Assembly (NCBI GenBank): GCA_030159075.1
Contig: BROG01000368.1
Span: forward strand, 1-64,000
Length of the DNA: 64,000 nucleotides
Origin: Atrina japonica
Lineage: Eukaryota > Mollusca > Bivalvia > Pterioida > Pinnidae
Direction of reading: 5' to 3'
Positions 11,866-21,699 of this stretch are shown here, one piece after another (position 1 is the first letter of the stretch; every line of letters begins with the position of its first letter). A program made the translations under genes and the position numbers. The notes beneath the pieces were generated by a model. It did no database searches, was not told the origin of the DNA, and saw only the letters and a program-made list of their open reading frames with translations.

Positions 11866-12753
11866 ATGAGATTAAGGAGTTGTCCAAAACCTGAAAGTCA
11901 GCCAAAAGCTTATCAGAAATTTAGGTTATCACCTGGGGAATGGGATAACATCCCTTTCGAAGGATGTACATTGGGAAATGTAAAAGTCTATGTTCCATTA
12001 TGTGACTTTTCAGATAAGAATTTAAACTTAAAGATTGAAAAGGAACAGGAAATAATCCATAAGTATTGGGAATTAGATCTTAGAGAATTTCGTAACAGAA
12101 TGGATCCTAAACATAAAGATTATTATTGGGATGGGGAGGAATACAAATGGAAAAAGCTTAAACCTTTAGATTTTCCGAAAAGAGTCAAGGCAAAGAAATG
12201 GCCCACGGTTAGGATTAAACCCACAAAATTAGAATCAATTAGTCAAGGCATAGGCTATTTGCCGACGTTAGTAACTGATGAGATATTTAGACATTTAGTG
12301 AAAATTAAAACTAAACAATTAAAACCATTAATACAAGAATTCAACCGTTTTCTAGAGATTCAAAAATGTACTTTTCTAAAAGAAAAACTAGGATTAGAAG
12401 ATGATTGTTATCTTCAACCCTCTTTTATTAAATTAGTAAAAGGGAATATTAATATCTATAAGCTATCACAAAACGTCTTTCGACAGTTACATTGGGTGGA
12501 AATGACAAAAATAATGGAATGGGAACAGGGAACTATAGATGCGGAAATAGAGTTAGGACAGTTGATAATCAATTTTAATGACATGCTACGTAGAACTTAT
12601 ACCCCTTATAGACAACTTAACAAATATCTTTATTCCCTTCCAGCGGAAGAGGAAGACAATGACACTGCCACTTATACTTATATACATTTTCGCCGTCGTG
12701 CATACCACGCCTACATTGCTGAACAGAGAAAATATCATGTTCGAAAAAACTAA
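11866..12753 (+). CDS. Uninterrupted 295-residue ORF of unknown function in the LTR element
   Basis: This is the longest intact frame of the element apart from one env segment. Its 295 residues are basic and Trp/Tyr-rich in the first half (LSPGEWDNIPFEG, DYYWDGEEYKWKKL), then mainly predicted helix, with a basic C-terminus. No membrane segment, zinc motif or enzyme motif is seen. An overlapping 41-codon frame from ATG 11769 encodes an Arg-rich leader and could be its displaced 5' end. The last about 100 bp overlap, in another frame, the hydrophobic leader of the env-like gene (ATG 12656), an arrangement like compact retroviral accessory genes. It could be an accessory or regulatory protein, or a divergent matrix or surface domain. 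Function unknown. Confidence 0.6.
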   Translation: MRLRSCPKPESQPKAYQKFRLSPGEWDNIPFEGCTLGNVKVYVPLCDFSDKNLNLKIEKEQEIIHKYWELDLREFRNRMDPKHKDYYWDGEEYKWKKLKPLDFPKRVKAKKWPTVRIKPTKLESISQGIGYLPTLVTDEIFRHLVKIKTKQLKPLIQEFNRFLEIQKCTFLKEKLGLEDDCYLQPSFIKLVKGNINIYKLSQNVFRQLHWVEMTKIMEWEQGTIDAEIELGQLIINFNDMLRRTYTPYRQLNKYLYSLPAEEEDNDTATYTYIHFRRRAYHAYIAEQRKYHVRKN

Positions 12754-12865
12754 TGAGATAACAACCTCAAAATCCAAATGGATGATAGCATTTCAGATTC
12801 CTGTAACTCCGTATAGGATTATACTAAATAGGCTAAATGAAACAATCTCAGACATGAATACTTAG
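12656..12865 (+). pseudogene. env: env-like gene, leader and N-terminal segment
   Basis: From ATG 12656 the frame encodes a typical signal peptide (short hydrophobic run, then small residues before the cleavage region), then about 50 residues that stop at a TAG near 12863. It overlaps the end of the 295-residue ORF in a different frame. The following env segment lies in a third frame, so the gene is broken here. Confidence 0.6.
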
Positions 12866-12944
12866 ATGAAGCTAAGAAATTCACAATAGTAAATATGAAT
12901 GTAAGACAGGCAAGTTTTGACAGTTAGCTCTGAAATAAAACAAA

Positions 12945-14084
12945 TTGACAATGTTACAAGACACTTTTGAAAGGGAACTCAATGACATTTTGACACTTAA
13001 GAAACAGACTGGGAAACGTAGAAAAAGGAGTCTTATACCTGTCGTAGGTAAGGCTCTTTCTTGGCTTTTTGGCACCGTTAGTGAGGATGATCTCTCATCC
13101 ATACAAAAGAATATCAAATCCTTGATGCAGAATCAAAAGGGTATAAAACATGTTTTAAATGCAAGTTTGACCATTACAAAAGACAATCGACATGAAATTA
13201 AAGAAAATCGAAAAACAATAACTGACACTTTGACATCCCTGAAAATACTAGTTCAAAGAAATGAAAACGTGACAGATCAAACGAACAAAAACAAAATAGC
13301 AATTGACACTTATATCCAGTTAGATAGAGCTTTGGACCATGTTAAGAACTGGGTTATATTGGCTCAAAACAAATTACAACATCTTGAAATCCAACTGAAC
13401 ATGTTGTCACTGGGACATCTTGCACCATCTGTCATACAACCTTTACAGTTTCGGCAATTACTTTTATCAATCAAAAATCAACTGAATCCACGTTTTGCTT
13501 TGCCTTTTAACCCTGAAAAGGATCTTTGGGACCTATACAAAACATTGACTTGTGCTACATATTTCAAAGACGAAAACATTGTAGTTATTGTGTCAGTACC
13601 TTTGGTTGACATAACAAATGCCTTAGAAATTTACAAGATACATAACTTGGCATTGCCACATATGAAAGAACCCTCGGTACTCGCCAAATATGACTTAGAG
13701 TCAGAAGCCTTAGCGGTAAATAAAGAGAAAACACAATTTGCACTTTTGACTCAACAGGAGTTAGAAAAATGTTCAAATCCTTCAATAAGATATTGTTCTT
13801 TTGACAGCCCTATCTATACTGTTTCGAACAGACAGACTTGTGTGATTTCTATATTTTTAGAAACACGATCCAAAATTGAACAAAACTGTAAAACCACACT
13901 GATCAATAATGCAATTCTTCCTCAAGGACAGTATGTTACAGAGGGAAATTGGTTAATCATTGCTAAAAGGTTACAAAATTTCATGATCATGTGTGACAAA
14001 GAATCAATGATTAAGAAAACATTGCCACCTCTAGACATTCTACATTTTGGAACAAAATTGTCAAGCTTTCTAACGGGGATATGA
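12945..14084 (+). pseudogene. env: env-like gene, central segment (fusion-protein-like)
   Basis: This 379-codon open frame has a furin-type basic site (GKRRKRS) about 20 residues in. A hydrophobic stretch with an LFGT motif and a long heptad-like helical region (about 13080-13290) follow, and Cys residues are scattered in the C-terminal half. This layout matches class I/F-type fusion glycoproteins known from gypsy-like errantiviruses and baculovirus F proteins (family knowledge). The membrane anchor is missing from this frame, which ends in TGA at 14082-14084. Confidence 0.7.
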
Positions 14085-15101
14085 CTTTAAACACCTTACA
14101 TTTATAAGGAAAGTAATTTTAACTTTAGGGATCCTTTGAAAACATTAGTTGATAAGTATAAGAAAGACGAAGTAAGTTTGTTTTGGAGATATAAACAAAA
14201 TTTTCCACAGCATGATAAGATTTAAAAAAATCCTAAGACGTTGAAAACCAGTAAAAGAAATTAACTTAGATAATTTGATAAATGAACTAAAACTAGAAGA
14301 AATGCAACCCAATGCCAGAAGATGATTTTTGGGTTAAAAACGTGTCAATATTTTCTCATACCAATAGTGCCAATAGTAACAATCTTAATAATTATAATGG
14401 TAAAATGTGGGAAAAGAATAATAAGAAAATGTAGAAATAGGCATTCAGAATCTTCTGTCAAAAATAAAAATAAAAATAATCCTAATGTTCAGTGGTCAAG
14501 TAATGAGGGAATAGAAGAGTTGGGTCTTCCAAATCTTTCAAGACTTCTAAGAAACCAGAACCAACAGCCATACCAGGAGCACCAAGTAACAAACAGTCGA
14601 TCATGCATAAATACACAGTCAACAGATGATGACATTCACAATCATATAACAGAAAGGATGAAACAACGGGCAAGAAACACAGCCAGTATATACAAAGAAG
14701 ACATTCACAATGAACAAGAACTAAACGCATATCCAGACATGAAACTTTGCAGTATGTACCTTAAGGATAAGTACAACATAGACTTAATACCACTAACTGA
14801 TCAAACCAGAATTAACATTGAAGACAGAACACAATACAGTCAAGATAAAAGAGAAACAGAAAACACGAAACAAAATAGTCAAAGAGAAATGAAAACAGAA
14901 GATCAAAACAGTCAACAAAAGGAACACGGTAACAATGAATTGAACCATGGAGTTTATCAAGACCCAGAAACAGGTGAAGTGACACCGCAAGAATTAAACG
15001 ATAACAATAAATCGTCGATCGAAAACATCGAAGTGGATGAGACCACTTGGCTTCGATCCAGAAGCCCGATTACCAGCTTTAAGTTCACCAGTAACTAAAG
15101 A
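14085..15101 (+). pseudogene. env: env-like gene, anchor and long cytoplasmic tail
   Basis: After about 240 bp with several stops in every useful frame, the 258-codon frame 14322-15098 opens. It begins with a strongly hydrophobic segment (about 14345-14405) followed by basic residues, as expected of a membrane anchor. Then comes an unusually long polar tail, about 220 residues rich in Gln, Asn, Glu and Thr. It is in the same frame as the central segment but separated by stops. Confidence 0.55.
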
Positions 15102-15240
15102 CACTAACATTCGACTACTAAAGACTATGAATGAAATTAAGTAATAATCACAGTGAAATTTGAATGCAAACGAATAACATAAAGAAGTCGAAAACTCTAT
15201 TTAAAAAGGATATTATTAAGAAACAGAATTTTGCACAAAG

Positions 15241-15340
15241 GACGGAGGACTTTCCGTGAACATTTAATTCAAAAGATGGAGGACTTTCCATGAATATTTA
15301 AAAGGACGGAGGACTTTCCGTGAACGGAGGACTTTCCGTA
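15241..15340 (+). repeat. Four GGAGGACTTTCC repeats before the 3' LTR
   Basis: GGAGGACTTTCC occurs at 15244-15255, 15278-15289, 15308-15319 and 15326-15337, within a longer 'gacggaggactttccgtgaa' unit. The GGACTTTCC part matches most of the Rel/NF-kB consensus GGGRNNYYCC. It lies in the noncoding stretch between env and the 3' LTR. Confidence 0.85.
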
Positions 15341-15770
15341 AATATGATATAAATTTAAAGATGAACTATAAATGTATTATGATATGATGATATTGACATA
15401 AGGAACCTTACTTATGAACTTTAAATAATGAACTTTACTTGTGAATTATGCATAAATTATATGTTGTTAAACCGGTTTATCGTTTATCGTATATGTCGCT
15501 TTATAATGCATGTATATATATTGAAATTATGATCCAGGTCACATTTTTTTTAATATTAATCCAGGTCACGATTTTATGAATTAATGAAAAATCCAGATCA
15601 CAACTTATTTAATGATTAACAGTGAACAATTTATTGAATTGTTTATTGAAAATTCTGTTAATTATGTTTTGACTTTCAAGCCACACCAATGGGGAATTTT
15701 ATAAAGTTTACTAATTATAATTTGAAAAGTATTTATAAGAATGAAATTTTTACCATTTAGTAAAAATTTC

Positions 15771-15782
15771 AAGGGATAGGGA
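15771..15782 (+). other. Polypurine tract of the LTR element
   Basis: AAGGGATAGGGA lies five bases before the 3' LTR. This is the expected place for the plus-strand primer of an LTR element. Confidence 0.75.
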
Positions 15783-15787
15783 CGTTT

Positions 15788-16480
15788 TGTAACAATATGA
15801 GGTACGGGAGATAAATCTTTTAGGAAATTATATATACATAATAAATTGGTGTGTCTTGAAATAGTAATGATGTGTAATATATGTATTTGGGAAAATACGG
15901 GCAGCTAAATTACATAATTTCTAATTCGGCCACGTAAAATATGTTGACAAGTTAATTTAGATATGAAAGTCCAAATTCAAAATTACTCAGCATTATATTT
16001 CAATATACTGTTTAGGATAAACAACTTGTCAACACCTTTACAAATTCAGCAGCAATTACAGCTGCAGGTTAAAAAGATCAAATATCTGTCATCATCAGTT
16101 TTGGTAAACAAGATTTGATGTTAATGATAATTAATATAAAGTACTGAAGTTGTACTAAGAATGATGGTGTAAAAAGGTTACCAAAGGTTGTATTATGACA
16201 GATGTTGATGATGCTGGCGCCCGTATTCTTCCAACTGTAGATGCATTTAATTCTCTAGAAGTTTCTAGAACTTTGGTGTTTTGCGTTGGCCAGAAATGAC
16301 AAAACATATAAAAGCATCAGGGTTCTGGAGACGAGAGAGACCAGCGGGGAACCGCCTAGAGAGAACGTCACCATACTCTCTGATTGTTGAAACATTGTTA
16401 CCATTGCTGCACTCTGCTGAATTAAAATCATCTATACGATCACAGACCAGACTTTGTTATTGATATTTGGTTGGTTTACA
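15788..16480 (+). repeat. 3' LTR (693 bp)
   Basis: It begins TGTAACAATATG and ends GGTTTACA. It contains a 17-bp segment near 16155 ('actaagaatgatggtgt') that the 5' LTR lacks. Apart from a few substitutions it is identical to the 5' LTR. Confidence 0.95.
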
Positions 16481-17424
16481 ATATGCCTTTCGAACATATA
16501 CATGTACTACGAATTTCGAACGCGAAGTTCGAGACTTTGTCCTTTGGAATCAACACATAATGGCAATGTAGTCTAAGCAGCTCAGCATTTTCTGGTCTAT
16601 TGAATATAAGGTAGTAATATGTTTGCTTATTCTCTTCATTTCTCTGATCCGAGATTTTATTAGCCATTTTTTTTTTCAACCAATCATTCCGGGTCTATGG
16701 TTCCTTGTCGTCATGACTGGCACATCGTCTGTAATGATCCTCTAAAGAGTACATAACTATACAAACTTTCTGTCGGAATTTGAAACAATTCTAAAAATTT
16801 GGGACCCCAAAGGCACGCATTTTGACAGAAGTTTTGGTCAGAGAAGGTTACAGTCCTCCCACATCCTCAGTACTCATCAGACTTGCTCCCCCTGTGACTA
16901 TTTTCTGTTTCCCAAACTCAAATATCATACATTTCGGGAATTGCCCTTGTGTCTGCTGTTTATCAGTATATGAAGTGTCCCCATTGAAGAGTATGAACTG
17001 TGCTTCCAAACGTGGATTGACTACTTTTAAGTATTTAGGCTCCAAAGTTATTCCAACACTTGGTGCTAAGTGGTACACCAGGGGACCATATATTAATTTT
17101 CAAATTTTTTGTAGGCTATGACAAAAGGTTTCCTTGACCTTTGCTTTTTTATAATCATTTTATTATGCGTTTGTTTTAATTGCGTTTTTGAAAGTTATAT
17201 CTATCGATGTTGTTCCCTAAACTAATTCCTTACTACTTGTCGTTCACATAATGTCACTTTGGAAGGAAGAAACCACAATTTGATTTGCTTAGGCACTACT
17301 CTTCCATGCAACACAATGGGTACAAACTGTACACATCGAATTAATTAATTGTTATTGTTAGTCGTTTTTGAATCGTCAATACCGATTATAACATGGATTT
17401 ATCCCTTGTTTCATTTGAATTTTA
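16481..17424. other. No confirmed gene; one minus-strand ORF of note
   Basis: The minus-strand open frame at 16848-17078 (76 codons) contains KCMIFEFGKQKIVTGGAS, which loosely resembles the IFxSGKxVxTGAKS strand-turn of TATA-binding-protein repeats. No splice-flanked gene model could be built around it. The rest shows no feature. Confidence 0.3.
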
Positions 17425-17512
17425 TTGTGGACACGAACAACTCCCGGATACTCCTGGGTATGACCGGTCAACAGTAGATACTCACTCCTCCGTGCCACCT
17501 GATCCCACCTTT
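17425..17512 (-). repeat. Interspersed repeat family A, minus-strand fragment
   Basis: On the minus strand it reads 'aggtgggatcaggtggca' then 'cggaggagtgagta', a diverged form of the repeat described at 548. Confidence 0.6.
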
Positions 17513-18096
17513 GTTTTTAGATACCCGTGTTAATCCATGTTCAACATGTTTGTATATCATGTGCATTATCTCCTGGGTCCGAAGTCACCAAATTTACTCA
17601 ATACTCAAGCTCAACATTTATTTCATCATTTTGACCATATAATCGTTTGTGAAACTTCCAAATTTCAGTGAGTAAGAAACATATTCCTTTCATAATTCAC
17701 ATATACATTTTTGCATCACACTTGTGATTTTCCTCTAAAAAAATGAATAATACGTTGAGTACTGTACTGAAAATCTGAGTACGTACTCAAACATTTTTTT
17801 TTAAATATTTCTGAATTTTTCTTCAAATGAACAATAACTTTCACCTTTATTTACAATTGTATGCCATCAATATACAAACATATTCAATTACAGAATAAAT
17901 CTTGCGTGCTTTTTGCCTTGAAAACATGGAAAATTAGTTGAGCTTGAGTACTGAGTAAATTTTATGACTTTGGGCCCGACCCTCCTAACGATTAGACTTT
18001 GATATCTGTGATTTTGATGTCATATCAATTTCAAATATACTTTGTGTACAAAAGGTAAATAAGTTTGAGTTAAGTATAATAAATCCTCAGTAAAAA
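17513..18096. other. No recognised gene
   Basis: AT-rich sequence without long ORFs. The phrase 'gctcaacatttatttcatc' and the later 'gagcttgagtactgagtaaatt' suggest an old inverted repeat around 17600-17970, with 'ctcaatactcaagctcaac' as its partner. Confidence 0.4.
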
Positions 18097-18170
18097 CGTA
18101 CCCTATGTCATTTGATGCGGCCCTTAGTAGTACATGTATGACAACATATTATGTTTTAATCTGCAAACTA
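18097..18170. repeat. Direct repeat flanking the GGCGGCCGCC element, left copy
   Basis: It starts 'cgtaccctatgtcattt' and ends 'aatctgcaaact'. A diverged copy lies at 19849-19925. Together they bracket about 1.7 kb of repeats. Confidence 0.6.
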
Positions 18171-18350
18171 CGGAAGCGTATGTACGGAAGCATATTAGGC
18201 TCACTACCAAAATATTTTTCTTATATTTTATCTGGCGGCCGCAACATAATTATCTTGCGGTCGCCAGATAATTAAGGAGAGAGAGAGAGAGAGAGATCCC
18301 TCGTTTTGTTCAGCTGAAACTTTTAATTTCTATTAAAACTGATTGTACAA

Positions 18351-18356
<6 letters not shown>

Positions 18357-18423
<67 letters not shown>
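18357..18423. repeat. (TA)n microsatellite
   Basis: A TA run of about 67 bp inside the TIR element. Confidence 0.97.
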
Positions 18424-18426
<3 letters not shown>

Positions 18427-18593
18427 CATTACGTGAAAAAATATGTACATGTAATATATAACAATATCAAATGCATTTTAAGCGAAATTACGAAAATCAA
18501 GATTGAAATTCTAATATATTTTTATCGTTGATATTTAAGATTTGTCTATTTACTAGTCGGATTTTAAATATATGATAAAAAAACCAAAACATG

Positions 18594-18685
18594 ACAAAAT
18601 CTGTATCGCATGCCATATCAACCCTCAGGCCCTCGGGCTGATATTGGAGTCTCGTGTTGACATGGCATGCGATACAGATTTTGCC
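18594..18685. repeat. Palindrome with 30-bp arms
   Basis: 'aaaatctgtatcgcatgcca' at about 18597 pairs with 'tggcatgcgatacagatttt' at about 18662. The middle has a secondary hairpin (ccctcaggccctcgggctg). Confidence 0.9.
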
Positions 18686-19189
18686 ACGTATTATTCTCTA
18701 TGTATTATCACCCACTGCACGTCATAGCGTGTGGTAATTTCAAGCATTATCACCTGCTGCGCGTCATAGATTGTGATAAATTAGGCCTATCCGATCTCTA
18801 AACATGTGTAAGGTTTGGTATAGCTGATTATACGATGATTATTTCGTTATTTAAGTTTCAAGGTAAGAGTAAAATGGACTTTAAAGATCAGCTCAGGGCC
18901 CAAGATCATGAAGCGATCTCAGCCTCAAGTCAGACTTCAATTAAGTGGCGACCGCCAGATAATATATTTTCACTCTCAAGGAAAATATTTCGACAAATAA
19001 TTGTAGCGGCCGCCAGATAATTGAGTGGCGGCCGCCAGATAAAATATATTCACTATCAAGAAAAATAATCTGGCACGTGAGCTTAATACGCTTCCGTATA
19101 TTTGTAAGTGACAAGTGAAATTTGCAGCAAACTTTGGCGTCAACATATATACTTTTGCAAAGAAAAATTGTTACTTCTGAAAGATAATG

Positions 19190-19690
19190 TGGGTTGTTGA
19201 GAAAAACTAGGTTTAACTGATTTTTGTTATTTTGGCGAGGTTAAACTTATTTTTTCTCCAGTTAATATGGTTTACTGAAGAAAACTAGTTAAACTGGAAA
19301 AAACCGGTTTAATTGAGTATGAAACGCATTTCTCCAGTCAAGTAACCTACATTAACTGGGGAAAACTATGTTGACTTAGAAAAACTAGGTTTAACTGCGC
19401 CAAAATCACAAATATGAGTTTAACCTAGTTTTTTCGAAAACAATCAAATTTTGTTCAAATGCGCATCGATCATATTAATGACAGCTAATGTGATTTTTAC
19501 TCAGTCAATCCTAGTTTTTCGCGGTTAAATCTAGTTTTGCACCAGTAAATGTGGGCTACGAGAAAAAACTAAATGTAACTCGTAACCCCTTTCTACTGGA
19601 AAGAATCTAAGTTAAACTGGAAAAAAAGGTTTAATTGGAGAAAACTTAATCGGAGTTTAACTGAGGGAAACTAGGTTTTATTCATTATTG
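19190..19690. repeat. Degenerate 'aaactaggtttaactg' repeats in both orientations
   Basis: Units such as 'gaaaaactaggtttaactg' and the inverse 'cagttaa…' recur more than ten times at irregular spacing. There is no ORF. It looks like decayed tandem or subterminal repeats. Confidence 0.65.
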
Positions 19691-19848
19691 TGATTTTGGC
19701 TAGCCATAATTATCCACAAACGTATATTTTTAGCTTGGAACCAGCGATTTTGAAACCATTACCTCGAATATAAGTCACAAATTCAGCTTCGGTTCCAGAG
19801 GGACTCGATGCCGCCCAAAATGGAGATTAGAGACTCCAAGGTTCATGT

Positions 19849-19925
19849 TCGTACCCTATGTCATTTTCTACGGGTCCTAGTAGTACTCTTCTGAAAAGAT
19901 CGTGCTTTAATGAGCAAACTCTGTA
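19849..19925. repeat. Direct repeat, right copy
   Basis: 'cgtaccctatgtcatttt' to 'gagcaaactctgtag' matches 18097-18170 with substitutions and indels. Confidence 0.6.
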
Positions 19926-19966
19926 GACATTGACCTTTTAGATTATAGTATCTATTTAAAATTGGA

Positions 19967-20010
19967 TTTCAACTGATGAAGTCTAATTGACAGAAACGAT
20001 CGTCTTGAGG
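19967..20010 (+). ncRNA. Candidate type I hammerhead ribozyme
   Basis: The core CTGATGA (19973-19979) and GAAAC (19993-19997) are both present. Stem I pairs TTTCAA (19967-19972) with TTGAGG (20005-20010), four Watson-Crick and two G-U pairs. Stem II pairs GTC (19981-19983) with GAC (19989-19991), but the pair next to the core is an A-A mismatch. Stem III is minimal (C19997-G20002, loop GATC) and leads to the triplet GTC, predicting cleavage after 20004. Minimal stem III hammerheads are known from Penelope-like retroelements and retrozymes. Diverged relatives lie at 39381-39423 and 39683-39719. Confidence 0.5.
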
Positions 20011-20029
20011 ATTATAGGTATTATATTTA

Positions 20030-20570
20030 TAATATTTACAGAGAAAAACAAATTAATTGATTTGGTGTTAACTGGTATGAGGTGGTCAAAATCTAAGGGT
20101 GGAATTATGATCTTCTTCCAAGCATTTAACCTGGATATTTTTTGTTATTTTAGACTGGGCAATTAAATTTGCTATCGGTAACAGCGAAAAACAAAGTAAT
20201 TGATCTGACCAGAGAGGAGTTAAATGGTATGAGAAAGTGTGTATTTACAAAGCAAACTTAGAATAACTGTGATATGTTGTACTTAAAATTGAAAGATATG
20301 TTTTATTTAATATAGATATGGCAGGAAAGGCACAAACACATAATTTTACCCATGGTTTACTTGTCATTATGGAATCACACTTATACTTACCAAAGTGTTA
20401 AGCAGTCAAGACCCTTAATATAAAGGGGTGTCTGTTTCAATTATCTAAATTTTAGCACAGAACATTTGCATATCCTTTTGATTGTGTCAAGCAAGACTGG
20501 AATTGAGTAGAATCCATCCAAGACAAATGCTCTGGATGAGCTTAAGAAGGAGCTTTAGTCACATTATTGT
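20030..20570. other. No recognised gene
   Basis: AT-rich sequence with no long ORF. Two similar phrases, 'acagagaaaaacaaattaattgattt' and 'acagcgaaaaacaaagtaattgatct' (about 20038 and 20182), indicate a diverged tandem repeat of about 145 bp. Confidence 0.45.
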
Positions 20571-20755
20571 TAATCCGGCTTTATTCGCGAGAATTTTATT
20601 TACGCGTTATTTTGCGAAAGCTCTAACTCGCAAAAATAACATTATCGCGTAATGAAGTATAATAACACTATGACGAAATGGTCATTCGAAATTGCGAAAA
20701 TATCATTTCGCGAACAAATATAGTAATTTTCAAAATAAAGCCCCCGCGAAATTTT
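20571..20755 (+). repeat. Interspersed repeat family B ('ttattcgcgag'), forward copy
   Basis: 'aatccggctttattcgcgag…tttacgcg' and the following CG-containing words are reverse-complementary to 56011-56224 in TCAIM intron 7. Two copies in opposite orientation imply a short nonautonomous element. Confidence 0.75.
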
Positions 20756-21089
20756 CAGGATTTACACTAGTACCGCATATATTCGCAGTGATAATGCATG
20801 GTGCCATTATTGTGAAAACGTATGTCAAGCAATACCGGGAATCAGTAAAATCAGTTACAAGCCGCTTACAATGAGAATTCATAGCGTCCTGTTGTTAACT
20901 TTGTTGACCCAGTAATCAGCAGTCTTTCTTTCCTTGTATTCATATATCTAAGTTAGTATCTTAAACTGGAATCTATATGCATTTCATGTTGGTAATAATA
21001 TAGGGGGTGTGTAATACCTTCTAATTTATCTTATATTTAGAATATTAAATTATCAATCTTGTTGTTTTTATTTTAGGAATCTTTATTCG

Positions 21090-21275
21090 TAGATATAAAA
21101 AATATAAGATACCAAAGTATAAATCTTTAGGATGTTCAGGATATAGATAAAAATCTGGTAAAAATGGACAAACACGGACCTCTGGAAACCGAGAGGTAGG
21201 ATCAGGTGCCATGGAGGAGTAAGCATCCCCTGTGGATGATTACCGTGAGGTTCAGTGTCAAATGACTTACTGTGA
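21090..21275 (+). repeat. Interspersed repeat family A, copy 2
   Basis: A longer copy with the 5' part 'ataccaaagtataaatcttt' and the core 'gtaggatcaggtgccatgg'. It is close to the copies at 24968 and 41064. Confidence 0.8.
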
Positions 21276-21569
21276 TGTGAAGATTGTTCACATGAGAAGA
21301 AAACTATGTCAGATTGAATCATCAGGTCATTGCTGCAGCCGACATGAAGACAGCATCAGACAAAAGAGGTATTCTCCCATATTCAGTTTTTTTTACGGTG
21401 AATGATTTCCTTGTCAATCCCTAGGATATTGACATGCTACACGCAATATAACGTCACAATACAATTTATGACGTAGAACGTGTGTGACTTCTAGAGTGCA
21501 GTACATAGTTATGTCAGACTTGACATACGTATGCGTAGATCTACAGAGACATGTATTTAAGGCACGGAG

Positions 21570-21695
21570 AAAAATAATCAAACCCTACCTTGAGGGTATG
21601 ACAAAGGAATCTCAATCCTCGGGTTTGCCATTCAATAATCTTACCCTTGGATTGAGATTCCTTTGTCATACTCTCAAGGTATGGCTTGATTCTAT
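21570..21695. repeat. Fold-back element with 45-bp arms
   Basis: 'accttgagggtatgacaaag' then 'gaatctcaatcc' is mirrored by 'ggattgagattcc' then 'tttgtcatactctcaaggt'. The spacer is about 25 bp. Open frames on both strands here are mirror images and not genes. Confidence 0.9.
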
Positions 21696-21699
21696 TACC

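Larger units (their letters stand above)
4663..16480 (+). mobile_element. Ty3/gypsy-type LTR retroelement with env-like gene, 11.8 kb
   Basis: The order is LTR - primer-binding site - gag (two CCHC knuckles) - protease - RT - RNase H - integrase - extra ORFs - env-like gene - polypurine tract - LTR. Reverse transcriptase before integrase places it with Ty3/gypsy-like elements (established gene-order rule). The LTRs begin TGTAA and end TTACA. ATAT flanks both outer ends and may be a 4-bp target duplication, but ATAT also follows the 5' LTR. The two LTRs differ at only a few bases plus a 17-bp indel, so insertion looks recent, yet gag, pol and env are broken by in-frame stops and frameshifts. 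At 11.8 kb it is long for the group; the excess comes from the env-like gene and the unassigned ORFs. Confidence 0.95.
18172..19105. mobile_element. TIR element with GGCGGCCGCC subterminal repeats, about 0.93 kb
   Basis: The left end (18172-18242) reads 'cggaagc…tattaggctcac…tttttctta…attttatctggcggccgc'. The right end (19025-19105) is its inverted, diverged counterpart ('gcggccgccagataaaata'…'gtgagcttaatacgcttccg'). CTGGCGGCCGC-type units recur inside at about 18256, 18944, 19005 and 19025. A GA run, a TA array (18357-18423) and a palindrome (18594-18685) fill the middle. No transposase is present, so it is probably a nonautonomous DNA transposon. Confidence 0.7.

Noticed and set aside
14482..14990. 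Minus-strand hydrophobic open frames opposite the env-like tail
   Set aside because: They are antisense shadows of a Gln/Asn/Glu-rich plus-strand frame, which naturally gives Leu/Val/Phe-rich complements.
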